This document shows positions 1-8,782 of a DNA stretch of 64,000 nt, one piece after another. The notes under the pieces were generated by a model. It searched no databases. It was not told the origin of the DNA and saw nothing but the letters and a program-made list of their open reading frames with translations. Made by a program: the position numbers and the translations under genes. Every line of letters starts with the position of its first letter. Positions within the stretch are counted from its first letter, which is position 1. The DNA comes from CAZJBS01 sp964544475. Its GTDB lineage: Bacteria; CLD3; SB21. The stretch is taken from positions 13,128-77,127 of the forward strand of contig CAZJBS010000015.1 of assembly GCA_964544475.1 (NCBI GenBank), given 5' to 3'.

Positions 1-116
1 AAATTTTTTGAAGCCAGTCTGAGGATGTCTTCTTTATCACCCGCTTTGGCCGGCGGGGCGGTCATCCATGCCATCAGCATGGCCGCGAGGAAAAGTCCGA
101 TGAGGATGCGTTTCAT
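1..116 (-). CDS. Partial exported protein (N-terminus only)
   Basis: A reading frame starts at ATG 116 on the minus strand and runs off the left edge. The 38 visible residues begin MKRILIGLFLAAMLM and continue to APPAKAG, a classic Sec signal peptide: basic start, hydrophobic core, Ala-X-Ala cleavage region near residue 25. The few mature residues (DKEDILRLASKN) are not enough to assign a family. A good Shine-Dalgarno (TAGGAGA) lies 7-8 nt upstream of the ATG, which supports the start. The gene is divergent from the SRPBCC gene at 378. The product is presumably periplasmic or secreted; nothing more can be said. Confidence 0.7.
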   Translation of the reverse strand, partial: MKRILIGLFLAAMLMAWMTAPPAKAGDKEDILRLASKN

Positions 117-377
117 GGTGGCGTCTCCTATGTGGGTTTGTGAATTCTGATAAACTGTGCGTACAACGAGTTGGAAAAATAAATTGTTTCGGATCAAAAT
201 AAGCCACCCACGTTATGGCCGCATAACCGCCGGGTTATCCTCAGAACAAGATTCTGTTATCTGAGTGTTTGCATACAAACTCCGATTTTCTCTGAAACAA
301 CCTGACATGAAAATCGTAATTCAAATGCCTTTCCGTGTACTCATCCGAAAAACAAATGTCCAACCAGGGAGGAACAA

Positions 378-905
378 ATGAAACTACTCAAAACGATTCT
401 GCTCGGACTGACGGGGCTGGTGGCTCTGCTGATGGTTGTTTCGTTCTTTATTCCGTCGGCCTATAAGGTCGAACGTTCGGTGACGGTGACTGCGGAGCCT
501 TCAAAGATTTTTCCGTACATCAATAACCTCCAACAATGGGTGTCGTGGTCGCCCTGGACTGTGGAAAACTATCCGACCATGAAGTACACCTACAGCGGTC
601 CGTCCGAAGGTATCGGGGCCACGAGCACGTGGACGGAGGAATCCGGTAACGGCAAACTTGTGATCACCGCTTCGGATTCCGTGAAAGGCATCGAATACGA
701 TCTGGAATTCGACGAAGGTCAGATGAAATCCAAAGGCGCCATTGTATTGGAGCCCCTGGCGACGGGCACCAAAGTCACGTGGCGGGATGCCGGGGACGTC
801 GGGATGAATCCCATCGGCAAGTACTTTACGCTCTTCCTGGATTCAATGATTGGCTCGGACTTTCAAAAAGGACTGGACAAACTGAAGAAAATCGTGGAAT
901 CGTAG
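378..905 (+). CDS. SRPBCC (START-like/polyketide cyclase fold) family protein
   Basis: This 175-aa protein has an N-terminal hydrophobic helix (about residues 5-25: LGLTGLVALLMVVSFFI), which probably anchors it in the membrane. The helix is followed by a START-like domain beginning with the typical strand 'YKVERSVTVTA' and the 'IFPYINNLQQWVSWSPW' segment that marks polyketide_cyc2/SRPBCC proteins. Family members bind hydrophobic ligands in a cavity; the ligand here is unknown. GGGAGG sits 6 nt before the ATG. It stands alone and converges with the YjbR-like gene, with only about 20 nt between the two ends. Family assignment is firm; function is not. Confidence 0.85.
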   Translation: MKLLKTILLGLTGLVALLMVVSFFIPSAYKVERSVTVTAEPSKIFPYINNLQQWVSWSPWTVENYPTMKYTYSGPSEGIGATSTWTEESGNGKLVITASDSVKGIEYDLEFDEGQMKSKGAIVLEPLATGTKVTWRDAGDVGMNPIGKYFTLFLDSMIGSDFQKGLDKLKKIVES

Positions 906-925
906 CGAGAGGAACGCGGTTCGGT

Positions 926-1276
926 TTAGCGCTCCAATCTGACGCGGAATTTCAGCGGGAGACCCTCGACGACCAGGGCATAGGAATGGTCGATCCATTG
1001 ACGGAGCAGCGATTCGGGCAACGCACCGTCGATAAGAATCGTATTCCAGTGTTTCTTGTTCATGTGATACCCCGGCTGTACCTGCTCATACTGTTCGCGA
1101 AGGACGAGGGCCTGGTCCGGGTCGCATTTGAGGTTGATGCTTTCGAAAAGATGGACATCGGCCAGGGCGAATATCTTGTCCATGACTTTGTACACCGCGG
1201 TGTTTTCGTCAAACGGAAATTCCTCGGTCGCGCCTTTCTTGGACAGACAATATTCTCGAAACGCGGAAAGGGTCAT
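926..1276 (-). CDS. MmcQ/YjbR family protein
   Basis: This 116-aa protein matches the compact MmcQ/YjbR fold. It shows the N-terminal 'FREYCLSKKGATEEFPFDE' motif, a middle 'KVMDKIFALADV' strand pair, 'INLKCDPDQALVLREQYEQV', then 'PGYHMNKKHWNTI' and a C-terminal 'WIDHSYALVV' helix, all in the usual order and at the usual full length of about 115 residues. The fold resembles a CyaY-like double-wing DNA-binding domain, but the cellular role of the family is not established. GGAG is placed before the ATG. It lies about 25 nt downstream of ispH on the same strand and could be co-transcribed with it. Confidence 0.88.
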   Translation of the reverse strand: MTLSAFREYCLSKKGATEEFPFDENTAVYKVMDKIFALADVHLFESINLKCDPDQALVLREQYEQVQPGYHMNKKHWNTILIDGALPESLLRQWIDHSYALVVEGLPLKFRVRLER

Positions 1277-1300
1277 GGCGGCTCCATATCGTAGGTTGGA

Positions 1301-2602
1301 TTAGATGGCGGCAAGCGCTTCATCCCGGACCGCTTGCAGATCGCGGGCGCCGTCAAAAAATGAAACGATTTTCAGAAGGATCGCTTCGACGATGGCGTCC
1401 GGGCAGGAGGCGCCGCACGTCATGGCAATGGTGACCGGTCGTTGGGGCGGCAGGAATGGGCTCGTGGTGAGTTCGGTTTTCCGGTGAAAATCGAAATGGA
1501 CGATCCGGGAAGCGGATTCGATCTTGTCCGCCGATGAAATGTAATACGTCGGCAGCTTTTCCTCGCACAGTTCGACCAGGTGGGATGTGTTGGAACTATT
1601 GTATCCGCCGGCAACGATGGCCAGATCGGAAGGTTCCTGCAACATGGCCATCACGGCAGACTGATTGTCATTGGTCGCATAGCACAGCGTGTCGCGCGTG
1701 TCGGCAAAATGGCGTGGCCAGGTTTCTTCCGTCAAGCCGTATCGCCGGATCATGACCTGTTTCAGGTAGTCGGCGATGGCCTGCGTGTCAGCCGCCAGCA
1801 TGGTGGTCTGGTTGACGACTCCGATGCGTTCGAGGTGAGTGGCCACGTTAAAACCCGCGGAATGCTGGCCTTCGAAAATCGTATAGAATTCCCTGGGCGG
1901 AATTTCTCCGAGAATGATGGATCCCAATAGTCTCGCCTGGGCCATATCCCTGACGACCACCGTTGGCGTGTGGGCCTTGCTGTGCGAAAATGTGGCGCGG
2001 GTTTCTTCATGAGCGGGTTTGCCGTGGATGACCACGGTGTAATCGTCCCGACCGATCTCGGCGGCTTTGTTCCACACCCGTTCGACAAAAGGGCAGGTGG
2101 TGTCAAAGGCGTAAGGCGCGATGCCCTGCTCCACCAGACGCTCCTGGATTTCAAGCGTGGTCCCGAACGCGGGAACAATCACAATATCGTCGGGCTGAAG
2201 ATCGATCCACGGAATGATCTGTTCGCCGGAAGAGCGCATGATAAACCGCACGCCTCGATCTTCGAGGTCGCGGTTCACGTCGGGATTGTGAATCATTTCG
2301 CTCAGCAGGAAAATGCGCTTTCCCGGATGCTCGGCCACGGCGCGATAGGCGATTTCGATGGCATTCTCCACGCCGTAACAGAAACCGAAGTGACGGGCGA
2401 GCCGGAACCGGACCGGTCCGAAATCCAGCAATGTCGGCGCGTGATCCTTCTTCCGCGTGTCCTGTTCCTTGCGGTGGTTCTTGATGGCCGTTACAAACGG
2501 GCTTCGGTAAAATACCGGGATGTCGAATTTTCGGGCGATGTTCAGAATCCTGTGGAAAATGGCGTCAGCAGCCGCTATGTTGTCAGCGATCCAATGTAGC
2601 AC
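1301..2602 (-). CDS. ispH: 4-hydroxy-3-methylbut-2-enyl diphosphate reductase (long form)
   Basis: IspH (LytB) makes IPP and DMAPP in the last step of the MEP isoprenoid pathway, using a 4Fe-4S cluster. The three cluster cysteines are visible: C75 in HFGFCYGV, C170 in DTTCPFV and C307 in DTLCYATNDNQ. Substrate-phosphate histidines lie in MIHNPDVN and VIHGKPAHEET. At 433 aa it is longer than the roughly 315-aa E. coli enzyme and resembles the extended cyanobacterial/plant/FCB type, with a 65-residue N-terminal extension containing FDIPVFYRSP. The exact start is uncertain: homologues of this form usually begin near 'RKFDIPV', about 23 codons later, but no good alternative start is visible there. 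It diverges from the APC permease gene. Confidence 0.93.
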   Translation of the reverse strand: MLHWIADNIAAADAIFHRILNIARKFDIPVFYRSPFVTAIKNHRKEQDTRKKDHAPTLLDFGPVRFRLARHFGFCYGVENAIEIAYRAVAEHPGKRIFLLSEMIHNPDVNRDLEDRGVRFIMRSSGEQIIPWIDLQPDDIVIVPAFGTTLEIQERLVEQGIAPYAFDTTCPFVERVWNKAAEIGRDDYTVVIHGKPAHEETRATFSHSKAHTPTVVVRDMAQARLLGSIILGEIPPREFYTIFEGQHSAGFNVATHLERIGVVNQTTMLAADTQAIADYLKQVMIRRYGLTEETWPRHFADTRDTLCYATNDNQSAVMAMLQEPSDLAIVAGGYNSSNTSHLVELCEEKLPTYYISSADKIESASRIVHFDFHRKTELTTSPFLPPQRPVTIAMTCGASCPDAIVEAILLKIVSFFDGARDLQAVRDEALAAI

Positions 2603-2684
2603 AAGCGCACCTGATTAGCAAAAGAAAGTACGGCGAGACGTCGTCCGGGACGGCCTGCATAAAAATCAAACGAAGGGCTTTCGC

Positions 2685-4049
2685 ATGACCACTCAAGTTC
2701 AGCCAACCTTGCGCCGCGAGTTGGGTCTCCTGCAGGCGACGGCGGTCAACATGATCGACATGGTCGGCATCGGGCCGTTTGTAGTGATGTCGCTGGTCAT
2801 CGACATTATGGCCGGTCCTTACTTCCTGTGGGCTTGGATGGCGGGTGCGGTGATTTCACTCATCGACGGTTTGATCTGGTCGGAACTCGGCGCGGCCTAT
2901 CCGCACGCCGGCGGCAGTTATAATTTTTTGCGCGAAGCCTACGGAAGGGACAAGTGGGGCAAGCTCATGTCCTTTCTTTTTGTGTGGCAAACCATGATCC
3001 AGGCTCCGCTCGTAGTGGCATCGGGTTCCATCGGATTTGCGCAATACCTCGGTTACCTGATTCCCGCCGGCGACGATCTCAAGAAGGTGTTCTCCGGCAG
3101 CGTGGTCATCGTGCTGACCGTGTTGTTGTACCGGCGCATCGCGACCATCGGCAAAATCAGCGTGCTCCTTTGGGCGGGCGTGCTTCTCACGTTGGCGTGG
3201 ATTATTTTTGGCGGCTTGACACACGGTCATCCAACCGTCCACCTGTGGCCCGGGGATGGCGTCCAGCTTTTTTCGACGAGCTTTTTTGTTCTGCTCGGCC
3301 AGGCATCCGTCAAAACGATCTATTCGTACCTCGGCTATTACAATGTTTGCCACCTCGGTTCGGAAATAAAGGATCCGGAGAAGAACATTCCCCGCAGTAT
3401 CTTTCTTTCCGTTGTCGGGATCGCCATCCTGTACGTGACGATGAATATCAGCATCACCAGTGTGATTCCGTGGGAAGAGGCCAGAACGTCCGAATTTCTG
3501 GTCAGTCTCTTTATTGAGAGATTGTACGGTCCCACCGCGGCGGCCATTGTGACCGCGCTGGTTTTGTGGGTCGCCTTTGCATCGCTTTTTGCCGTCATGC
3601 TGGGTTACACGCGCATTCCGTACGCCGCCGCTGCCAACGGAGAGTTCTTTCCGATATTTGCCAGGCTGCACCCGACGAAGGCCTTTCCACATGTTGCCCT
3701 GATCGGCCTTGGATCGACAGCCTTCGTTTTCAGCTTGTTATTCAGGATGTCCGACGTGATTACGGCCATACTGGCGATGCGCATTGTCGTGCAATTCATC
3801 GGCCAGTCCGCCGGTGTCGTGGCGTTGCGCAGAAGGTACGGTACTTCCCATCTCCCCTTCCGCATGTGGCTCTATCCGTTACCGGTAGTGTTGGCCATCG
3901 CCGTATGGATGTGGATTTTTCTGTCAACCGGTTGGAAATTTGCCGTTTCCGGATTAGTGGTGATTACAGCCGGGCTCGTCGTGTTTCTGCTTCTGGCCCG
4001 ACGAAAGAGAAGTTGGCCATTCGGAGAATCGACGGGACGCGGGGCATGA
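2685..4049 (+). CDS. APC superfamily amino acid permease
   Basis: This 454-aa integral membrane protein has about 12 hydrophobic segments. The N-terminal 'LGLLQATAVNMIDMVGIGPF' is the glycine-rich TM1 signature of amino acid-polyamine-organocation transporters, and 'YPHAGGSYNFLREAYG' is the conserved TM3 region. It should take up an amino acid or related amine at the inner membrane; the substrate cannot be read from sequence. GAAGGG precedes the ATG. The gene is divergent from ispH with an 82-nt gap and converges on the secreted-protein gene at 4126. It appears complete and monocistronic. Confidence 0.88.
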   Translation: MTTQVQPTLRRELGLLQATAVNMIDMVGIGPFVVMSLVIDIMAGPYFLWAWMAGAVISLIDGLIWSELGAAYPHAGGSYNFLREAYGRDKWGKLMSFLFVWQTMIQAPLVVASGSIGFAQYLGYLIPAGDDLKKVFSGSVVIVLTVLLYRRIATIGKISVLLWAGVLLTLAWIIFGGLTHGHPTVHLWPGDGVQLFSTSFFVLLGQASVKTIYSYLGYYNVCHLGSEIKDPEKNIPRSIFLSVVGIAILYVTMNISITSVIPWEEARTSEFLVSLFIERLYGPTAAAIVTALVLWVAFASLFAVMLGYTRIPYAAAANGEFFPIFARLHPTKAFPHVALIGLGSTAFVFSLLFRMSDVITAILAMRIVVQFIGQSAGVVALRRRYGTSHLPFRMWLYPLPVVLAIAVWMWIFLSTGWKFAVSGLVVITAGLVVFLLLARRKRSWPFGESTGRGA

Positions 4050-4125
4050 AGGAAGTGGGCGATTCGGATCGCCGACGAACACCAGCGCGCAGCCCATCAG
4101 ATGTTCATCGGCGTCCGATATCAAG

Positions 4126-6522
4126 TTACTTGATCAAGATCATCTTCCGCGCACTGACTAAACCCTCGGCTTCCAGCCGATAAATATACACGCCGGATGC
4201 CGCCGGGTAGCCACTCTCGTTCCTTCCATCCCAGGTCTCGGCATGCACTCCTTGTGCGAATCGTCCATTCGCCAGAGTTCGAACCTTCTGCCCGAGGACG
4301 TTATAGACTTCCAATTTCACGTGGGCGGCTCTCTCCAGCGAAAACCGGATCGTCGTGGATGGATTAAATGGGTTTGGAAAATTCGGATACAGATGGAACC
4401 GGTCGGGAACTGCGATGGTCGGTGCCACGTCTACGATAAGACCGTTGTCGAATATCTGCTTGATCACGGATGCCTGCGCAAGAAGATTGGCTTTAGCCTC
4501 GTCATTCGACAGGCCCCTGGCCCCCAGGTAGGCGTAGAACACATCCTGAGTGTCACCGGCGGCCAAGGTGACGGGGCCTGAGTTGATGAATACCCTTTGA
4601 TCACCTGGTACAGCCCCAATCCACACGTCCCACGGCCCGTACGGTTTTGGATCTCCACCTTCGGTCAGCCCCCTCATGATATTGTATCGCATAGATTCAT
4701 ACTGTTGGATACCGAGATTGCTCCCGCCGAAAGCGGAGGTTGCCTTCAAATCGTACTTCCCCGGGGCGGCTCTTCGCACAAAACCGTCCGGACCAACCAT
4801 GAGCAGCGTATCCGTATAGCTGGACGAATCCACCGCCAAACCCTGGAGAATCTGGACGCCACTTGCCCAGAACAAGGCATCGTCCCCTTCTGCATTGTAC
4901 GAATAGACAAGACCCAATGCGCTGTCGGCAGCGGAAAGATCAAAACTCGATTCCTGACCGATATCCGGGTCAGCCCAGATACTCAGATAGGTTGACGAGT
5001 AGCTCTCATCGGATTTGTTGATGAGACGCATTCGAACGATCACGGCTTTGTCCAGAGGATAGGATCCGAATTGGTAGGTCTGACGTTCGATCTGCACACC
5101 CATGGGTTTGACGACATTCCCAACATAATGCGACTGGACCGAGGTGTCACGATCGTTAAAGACGGACCAGGTGTCATTTAGAGAAATCAGAAGGGGATCG
5201 CCCTGGCTGTTTCGCGGGGCATCCGCGGGCCAGTGCGCACCATCGTAGGGCAGGACAAAAAGGCTGGCGGTGGCTGTGTCGGGGTTTTCTGCCACCAGGT
5301 CAAAAGGATCCACGCCGCCATTCAACAATCGCCCGGCTCGGAATTCTCCTTCGTATTCCGCTCGGGACAGCAACAGTTCATCGGCTGAATTTCTGCCCGC
5401 AACGAACGGCCCGCTGGCAAAGATGAGAGACCCGTTCGGGGTGTCTTTAAAGGTCATTCCGTAATTCACTTGCGGCTCATCAAAAGCGATGGAGCCATTT
5501 TGTGATTGCCACATCCAAATCTCATTGGTATCGGTCACCGCGTACTGCAATCGGGCGGACAATCGAAGGTGCGGATAAGTTGTTCCCGCGGGATTTGTCG
5601 CCGAGAGTATGGCTAGCTGTTCCGTTCCTATGTACCCATGGGCATCCCACTCCAGATCACCGGTGCCGTTGAGGACCAGCCCGGATGGTCCCGATACAAT
5701 AGCCAAGGATGCAAGTGTGTATGAATAATCGTCAACGTAATAGTATTTGTTTCGTCCAAAGGTGACGCCTTCCCGGATGACGATCACCGGCAGTGCGGTA
5801 TCGGATGTGGCCGCCACCAATCGGAGCACCGTGCCCGCGGGTGGAGCAAATCCATCGGTCACCGGGTTGAATTGGGTTGCATCATTCGGAATAGCGGCCT
5901 GCGCGGTCCTCAAAAATGCAAAATACATGGGGGAACTCAATGTAAAAGGATTGTTGGTTTGACTAGACAAATCACTGTACGTGCTGTCGAGTGGCAATAC
6001 CATATCTCCATAGCCGAAAACTCGTTCACCGGCCGTGTATATCCCGTCTCCGTTTTCATCCCTGACTGAGATGCAAATCCTCGTTCCATCCGATGTCTGT
6101 AAACTTTCGCCGCTGCGAGGACCCACGTTATAGATCGAAAAGGGCACCAGGTCGGGTGCAAGGGTTCCTTCTGTTCCATAAATGGAAGTCGTGATCCAGT
6201 ATCGGCTGGAATCCCCATAACGGATCTCATAGGAGTCATTTCCGCCCGGTGCGCCAAATCGGTCCAGACGGTTGATCGCCTGGGTATTGTTGTTCAGGTG
6301 GGTTTGGTAGGGTAGATTTCCGAAGAGTTTGAAAGTCCCTTCGGCGGATGTCGAAATGCCGAATCCGTTGGAATCGATGCCTATCAGCAGGCGTGTCTGT
6401 GGCAATACGCCGCTTTGTCCTGCCACTTGAACAATCCGACCGAGATTGTCGGGTACGATTTGTGCCGTGAGCCCATTGTGCAACCACAAGAGGCCGACCA
6501 TCAGAATGGTAGTGAGTTTCAT
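4126..6522 (-). CDS. Secreted protein with C-terminal sorting (FlgD-like/T9SS type A) domain
   Basis: I start this 798-aa protein at ATG 6522, because GGGAGA lies just upstream and the first residues (MKLTTILMVGLLWLHNGLTAQ) form a Sec signal peptide; a longer in-frame start at 6597 would bury it. The body is beta-rich with no recognised catalytic motif. The last 90 residues are the sorting module: LYPNFPNPFNPSTTIRFSL, VYNVLGQKVRTL, WDGRNESG, ASGVYIYRLEA, ending in RKMILIK. In Bacteroidota and relatives such domains direct export by type IX secretion and surface attachment. The gene sits behind a consensus promoter and a terminator-like leader (6522-6690). The ligand or substrate is unknown. 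Confidence 0.85.
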   Translation of the reverse strand: MKLTTILMVGLLWLHNGLTAQIVPDNLGRIVQVAGQSGVLPQTRLLIGIDSNGFGISTSAEGTFKLFGNLPYQTHLNNNTQAINRLDRFGAPGGNDSYEIRYGDSSRYWITTSIYGTEGTLAPDLVPFSIYNVGPRSGESLQTSDGTRICISVRDENGDGIYTAGERVFGYGDMVLPLDSTYSDLSSQTNNPFTLSSPMYFAFLRTAQAAIPNDATQFNPVTDGFAPPAGTVLRLVAATSDTALPVIVIREGVTFGRNKYYYVDDYSYTLASLAIVSGPSGLVLNGTGDLEWDAHGYIGTEQLAILSATNPAGTTYPHLRLSARLQYAVTDTNEIWMWQSQNGSIAFDEPQVNYGMTFKDTPNGSLIFASGPFVAGRNSADELLLSRAEYEGEFRAGRLLNGGVDPFDLVAENPDTATASLFVLPYDGAHWPADAPRNSQGDPLLISLNDTWSVFNDRDTSVQSHYVGNVVKPMGVQIERQTYQFGSYPLDKAVIVRMRLINKSDESYSSTYLSIWADPDIGQESSFDLSAADSALGLVYSYNAEGDDALFWASGVQILQGLAVDSSSYTDTLLMVGPDGFVRRAAPGKYDLKATSAFGGSNLGIQQYESMRYNIMRGLTEGGDPKPYGPWDVWIGAVPGDQRVFINSGPVTLAAGDTQDVFYAYLGARGLSNDEAKANLLAQASVIKQIFDNGLIVDVAPTIAVPDRFHLYPNFPNPFNPSTTIRFSLERAAHVKLEVYNVLGQKVRTLANGRFAQGVHAETWDGRNESGYPAASGVYIYRLEAEGLVSARKMILIK

Positions 6523-6554
6523 GGCATTCTCCCAAGATAGATGAAGCGCTTTTG

Positions 6555-6586
6555 CGCGTTGAAAAAAGCCGACGGTAAGACCGTCG
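6555..6586 (-). terminator. Intrinsic terminator/attenuator in the leader of the 6522 gene
   Basis: Read on the minus strand, a 7-bp stem CGACGGT / ACCGTCG with a CTT loop (6570-6586) is followed directly by GCTTTTTTC. This is the classic shape of a rho-independent terminator. It lies between a consensus promoter (6662-6690) and the start codon at 6522, with no gene between, so it would act on the leader of this one transcript. Confidence 0.6.
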
Positions 6587-6661
6587 AACACAGTCACTAA
6601 AAACGTCCTCTCTCTTGGTTGGGAAGCTGGCGAGCTTGGCCTACGACTCTCTCCTCAGCCT

Positions 6662-6690
6662 AAGATAAGATATGTGTGGCTTTCTGTCAA
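6662..6690 (-). promoter_or_regulatory. Sigma-70-type promoter for the 6522 secreted-protein gene
   Basis: On the minus strand, a perfect TTGACA (-35, positions 6690-6685), a 17-nt spacer and TATCTT (-10, positions 6667-6662) are present. The predicted start of transcription is near 6655, giving a leader of about 130 nt that contains a small hairpin (AAGCT/AGCTT, 6624-6637) and the terminator at 6555-6586. Confidence 0.65.
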
Positions 6691-6854
6691 GCAATATTTT
6701 TTGCATAATTGGGACATCAATATCCATCCAACAGATTGACCTCTACATTAGTCTTCGGACGCCGCCCGTTCATAGGCATAGCGTCCTGAAGGACGCTTTT
6801 TACTTTTGGCCCGATTGTTCGTCTAATGTGGCAACCAACCTGAGCGGAGGACTC

Positions 6855-7634
6855 ATGAAGCGAATTTGGATATGGGCCTTGATGACAGTAACGATGTCCT
6901 GTGGCGGATCGATGAAGTTCACAGCCGACCGTCATCAGGCGTCTGTCATCGTTGATGGCCATGCCGACGAATGGACGACGGGTCTTCAGTTTATAGAAGA
7001 CGAAAAACTATTTCTGGGGATCCGGCAGGATTCGGACTATCTGTACCTGGTCATCATGCCGCAGGACCGGATGACCGGTATGCAGATGCTGATGGGTGGG
7101 TTCACCGTGTGGTTCGACCCGAAAGGCGGGAAAAACAGGATCCTTGGTGTGAAATTCCCACTGGCCCCCGAAGGCGGCATAATGGGTCTGATGATGGAAC
7201 GCGGGGAACGTGGCAAGAAAAAAAATGAAGGACTGGCGGACGAATTTGACCAACAAATCGAAAGGCGCCTCAGAGAATATGAAGTGGTCGGACCCGGCCG
7301 ATATGACCGGCGTCGTTTCGAAAAGGGAGAAGATGGCGATATCGCTGTGGAGATTGGCGTCGAGGAGCGAGGCATTATTTATGAGCTCAAGATACCTCTT
7401 CGATCCGTTGGTAAGAACTACGGCTTGGATGCGACAGCGGACTGGGTGGGCGTCGGGCTCGAAACCTCGGAGAAAAAGCGCGAACGCCCGGTCGGTATGG
7501 AAGGAATGGGTATGGGCATGGGAGGAGGAGGCGCGCGACCCGGAGGCAGGACTCCGCTCGGCGGCATGGGTCCCGGCGGTCCGCCATCCGGGCAACAACT
7601 GAAATGGTGGACAAAGATCCGTCTGTCTGAATAA
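6855..7634 (+). CDS. Lipoprotein with DOMON/CBM9-like domain and Gly/Met-rich tail
   Basis: The start at 6855 is chosen because GCGGAGGA lies 4 nt upstream and the first residues (MKRIWIWALMTVTMSCGG) form a lipoprotein signal with a Cys lipobox. The mature part begins 'ASVIVDGHADEWTTGLQFIEDEKLFLGIRQDSDYLYLVI', which fits the opening of CBM9/DOMON-type carbohydrate- or haem-binding beta-sandwiches ('DGxxDEW... DxxxLYxxx'). The C-terminus is a low-complexity stretch rich in Gly, Met and Pro (about residues 215-250), ending in WWTKIRLSE. It is 259 aa and anchored in a membrane, probably facing outwards. Ligand unknown. Confidence 0.75.
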   Translation: MKRIWIWALMTVTMSCGGSMKFTADRHQASVIVDGHADEWTTGLQFIEDEKLFLGIRQDSDYLYLVIMPQDRMTGMQMLMGGFTVWFDPKGGKNRILGVKFPLAPEGGIMGLMMERGERGKKKNEGLADEFDQQIERRLREYEVVGPGRYDRRRFEKGEDGDIAVEIGVEERGIIYELKIPLRSVGKNYGLDATADWVGVGLETSEKKRERPVGMEGMGMGMGGGGARPGGRTPLGGMGPGGPPSGQQLKWWTKIRLSE

Positions 7635-8155
7635 TGTCGATCTTCCGTTCCTGATTCAATCAGGTGAAAAGGACAGGAAGTACGATTCGATGTACCTCTC
7701 CCGGCGGGATGGCACGTGGACCGTCGGTCGTTTGATGGATCCTGCCATGGATCTCGATTCGGCCAAGACGTTGGTTAAACATATATCCTCTGCCGTGAGG
7801 GATCCGCGGATTCGAACAAGGACGCTGCGGATTCTCAGCGATTTTCAATCATTGCCAACGGGTGGCGCGATCGTGATCCCTTTTTGTTCCGTTTGGCCGG
7901 ATCAGTGATCGTCACGTCGATGATTGACCCGGTTTTGGTCGTGACGGACGATGGCGACAAAGCCAATGTCACTCTGGTGATCAATGCGGAGGCCTGGTTT
8001 TTCGATGGCCTTGGAGGTTACGTTGATCCGGATATCGTCGCGTTTCACGATGGCATTGCGGCCAATATCCGGACGTCGGTCAGAGCATTTCGCGACAACG
8101 ACCGCAATGGACTGGCCGACGCCGATTGAGGCGCCCCTCAGACCGGTATCATCCA
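7635..8155. other. 521-nt stretch without an intact gene
   Basis: Between the lipoprotein genes ending at 7634 (+) and 8156 (-) there is no intact coding region with a credible start. Its right half holds a coding-like plus-strand frame (7779-8129, listed separately). The left half (7636-7905) has an open frame reading YDSMYLSRRDGTWTVG, vaguely like a PD40/TolB-type repeat, but without a supported start. Confidence 0.5.
7779..8129 (+). pseudogene. Probable remnant of a lipoprotein-type gene (C-terminal part)
   Basis: The frame is open from just after a stop at 7776 to 8129 and from about 7860 looks genuinely coding: it encodes VTSMIDPVLVVTDDGDK and NVTLVINAEAWFF, then a C-terminus NIRTSVRAFRDNDRNGLADAD. 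From memory, that last pattern (strand, 'WF', then 'NI..S...F.D.D.DG..D') recurs at the C-terminus of small surface lipoproteins of FCB bacteria. There is no upstream signal peptide, no Shine-Dalgarno and no ATG, so the N-terminal half is missing or frameshifted. A sequencing error is an alternative explanation. Confidence 0.4.
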
Positions 8156-8782
8156 TTATTCCCTGTACAATTCCGCATTAGCCTGAGTGACATCCAGGTT
8201 GGACCGGCTCAGGCGAAGCAAATGGGCGAAGCGTTTTCCAAACACCTCGCGCGTTCGCCACAAACCATCCGCCTCACGAATGTAGGTCAGCGTCTCCCCG
8301 GCCAGGGTCGTCACGACCGCCGAATCCGAAGAATGGTACCGTACGTCCGCCACGCTCTCCGCCAAAACCTCCGCCACCGAAAAGCCGGAGCTGTCCGCCA
8401 GCATGCGTCGACACAACGACACAAACACGGAAACCGCGTTTGTGTCAGCTTCGATATCGGCAAAAGTGAATTCTCCAAAACCAAACCGGACCGACAGATC
8501 ATTGATGGCGGATGGCTGAAGAGAGGCCGGGTAATGAGTGCGAATGAGCCGCACCACTTCTCTGGTGGTCGCCACATACGCGCTGAAGTCACTCCGTGAC
8601 GACGACGCCAGCAGGTCGTACGTTTGACGGTAATTCCGATCCGAAAGACTCCGTGCGAATAGGCGGTGGGCTCCGTCAGGCGTATCCGGGCGGTTCTGCG
8701 TGACCTGGCATCCGCCCAAAAAGGTGAGTATAATAAACCACATGGATCGCATGCGGCAAGGTAGAGAGGTTTTCCTGCACAT
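8156..8782 (-). CDS. Hypothetical lipoprotein
   Basis: The protein (208 aa from the longest start) has a lipoprotein signal: MWFIILTFLGGC with Cys in the lipobox. The true start may be an inner Met (8752 or 8743), since no clear Shine-Dalgarno supports 8782. The mature part is predicted alpha/beta and begins 'DTPDGAHRLFARSLSDRNYRQTYDLLASSS', which suggests a small NTF2-like or DUF4878-type domain; this is only an impression. It has no recognised catalytic residues. It diverges from the aminotransferase gene at 8887. Confidence 0.65.
   Translation of the reverse strand: MCRKTSLPCRMRSMWFIILTFLGGCQVTQNRPDTPDGAHRLFARSLSDRNYRQTYDLLASSSRSDFSAYVATTREVVRLIRTHYPASLQPSAINDLSVRFGFGEFTFADIEADTNAVSVFVSLCRRMLADSSGFSVAEVLAESVADVRYHSSDSAVVTTLAGETLTYIREADGLWRTREVFGKRFAHLLRLSRSNLDVTQANAELYRE

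Noticed and set aside
2856..3692. Long minus-strand frame inside the APC permease gene
   Set aside because: It is the complement of a clear membrane transporter, is rich in Arg/Gly/His/Asp as expected from antisense reading and has no ribosome site.
4058..4073. GGCGAT-TCGG-ATCGCC stem between converging genes as a terminator
   Set aside because: Stable tetraloop stem but no T-tract on either strand, so termination is not supported.
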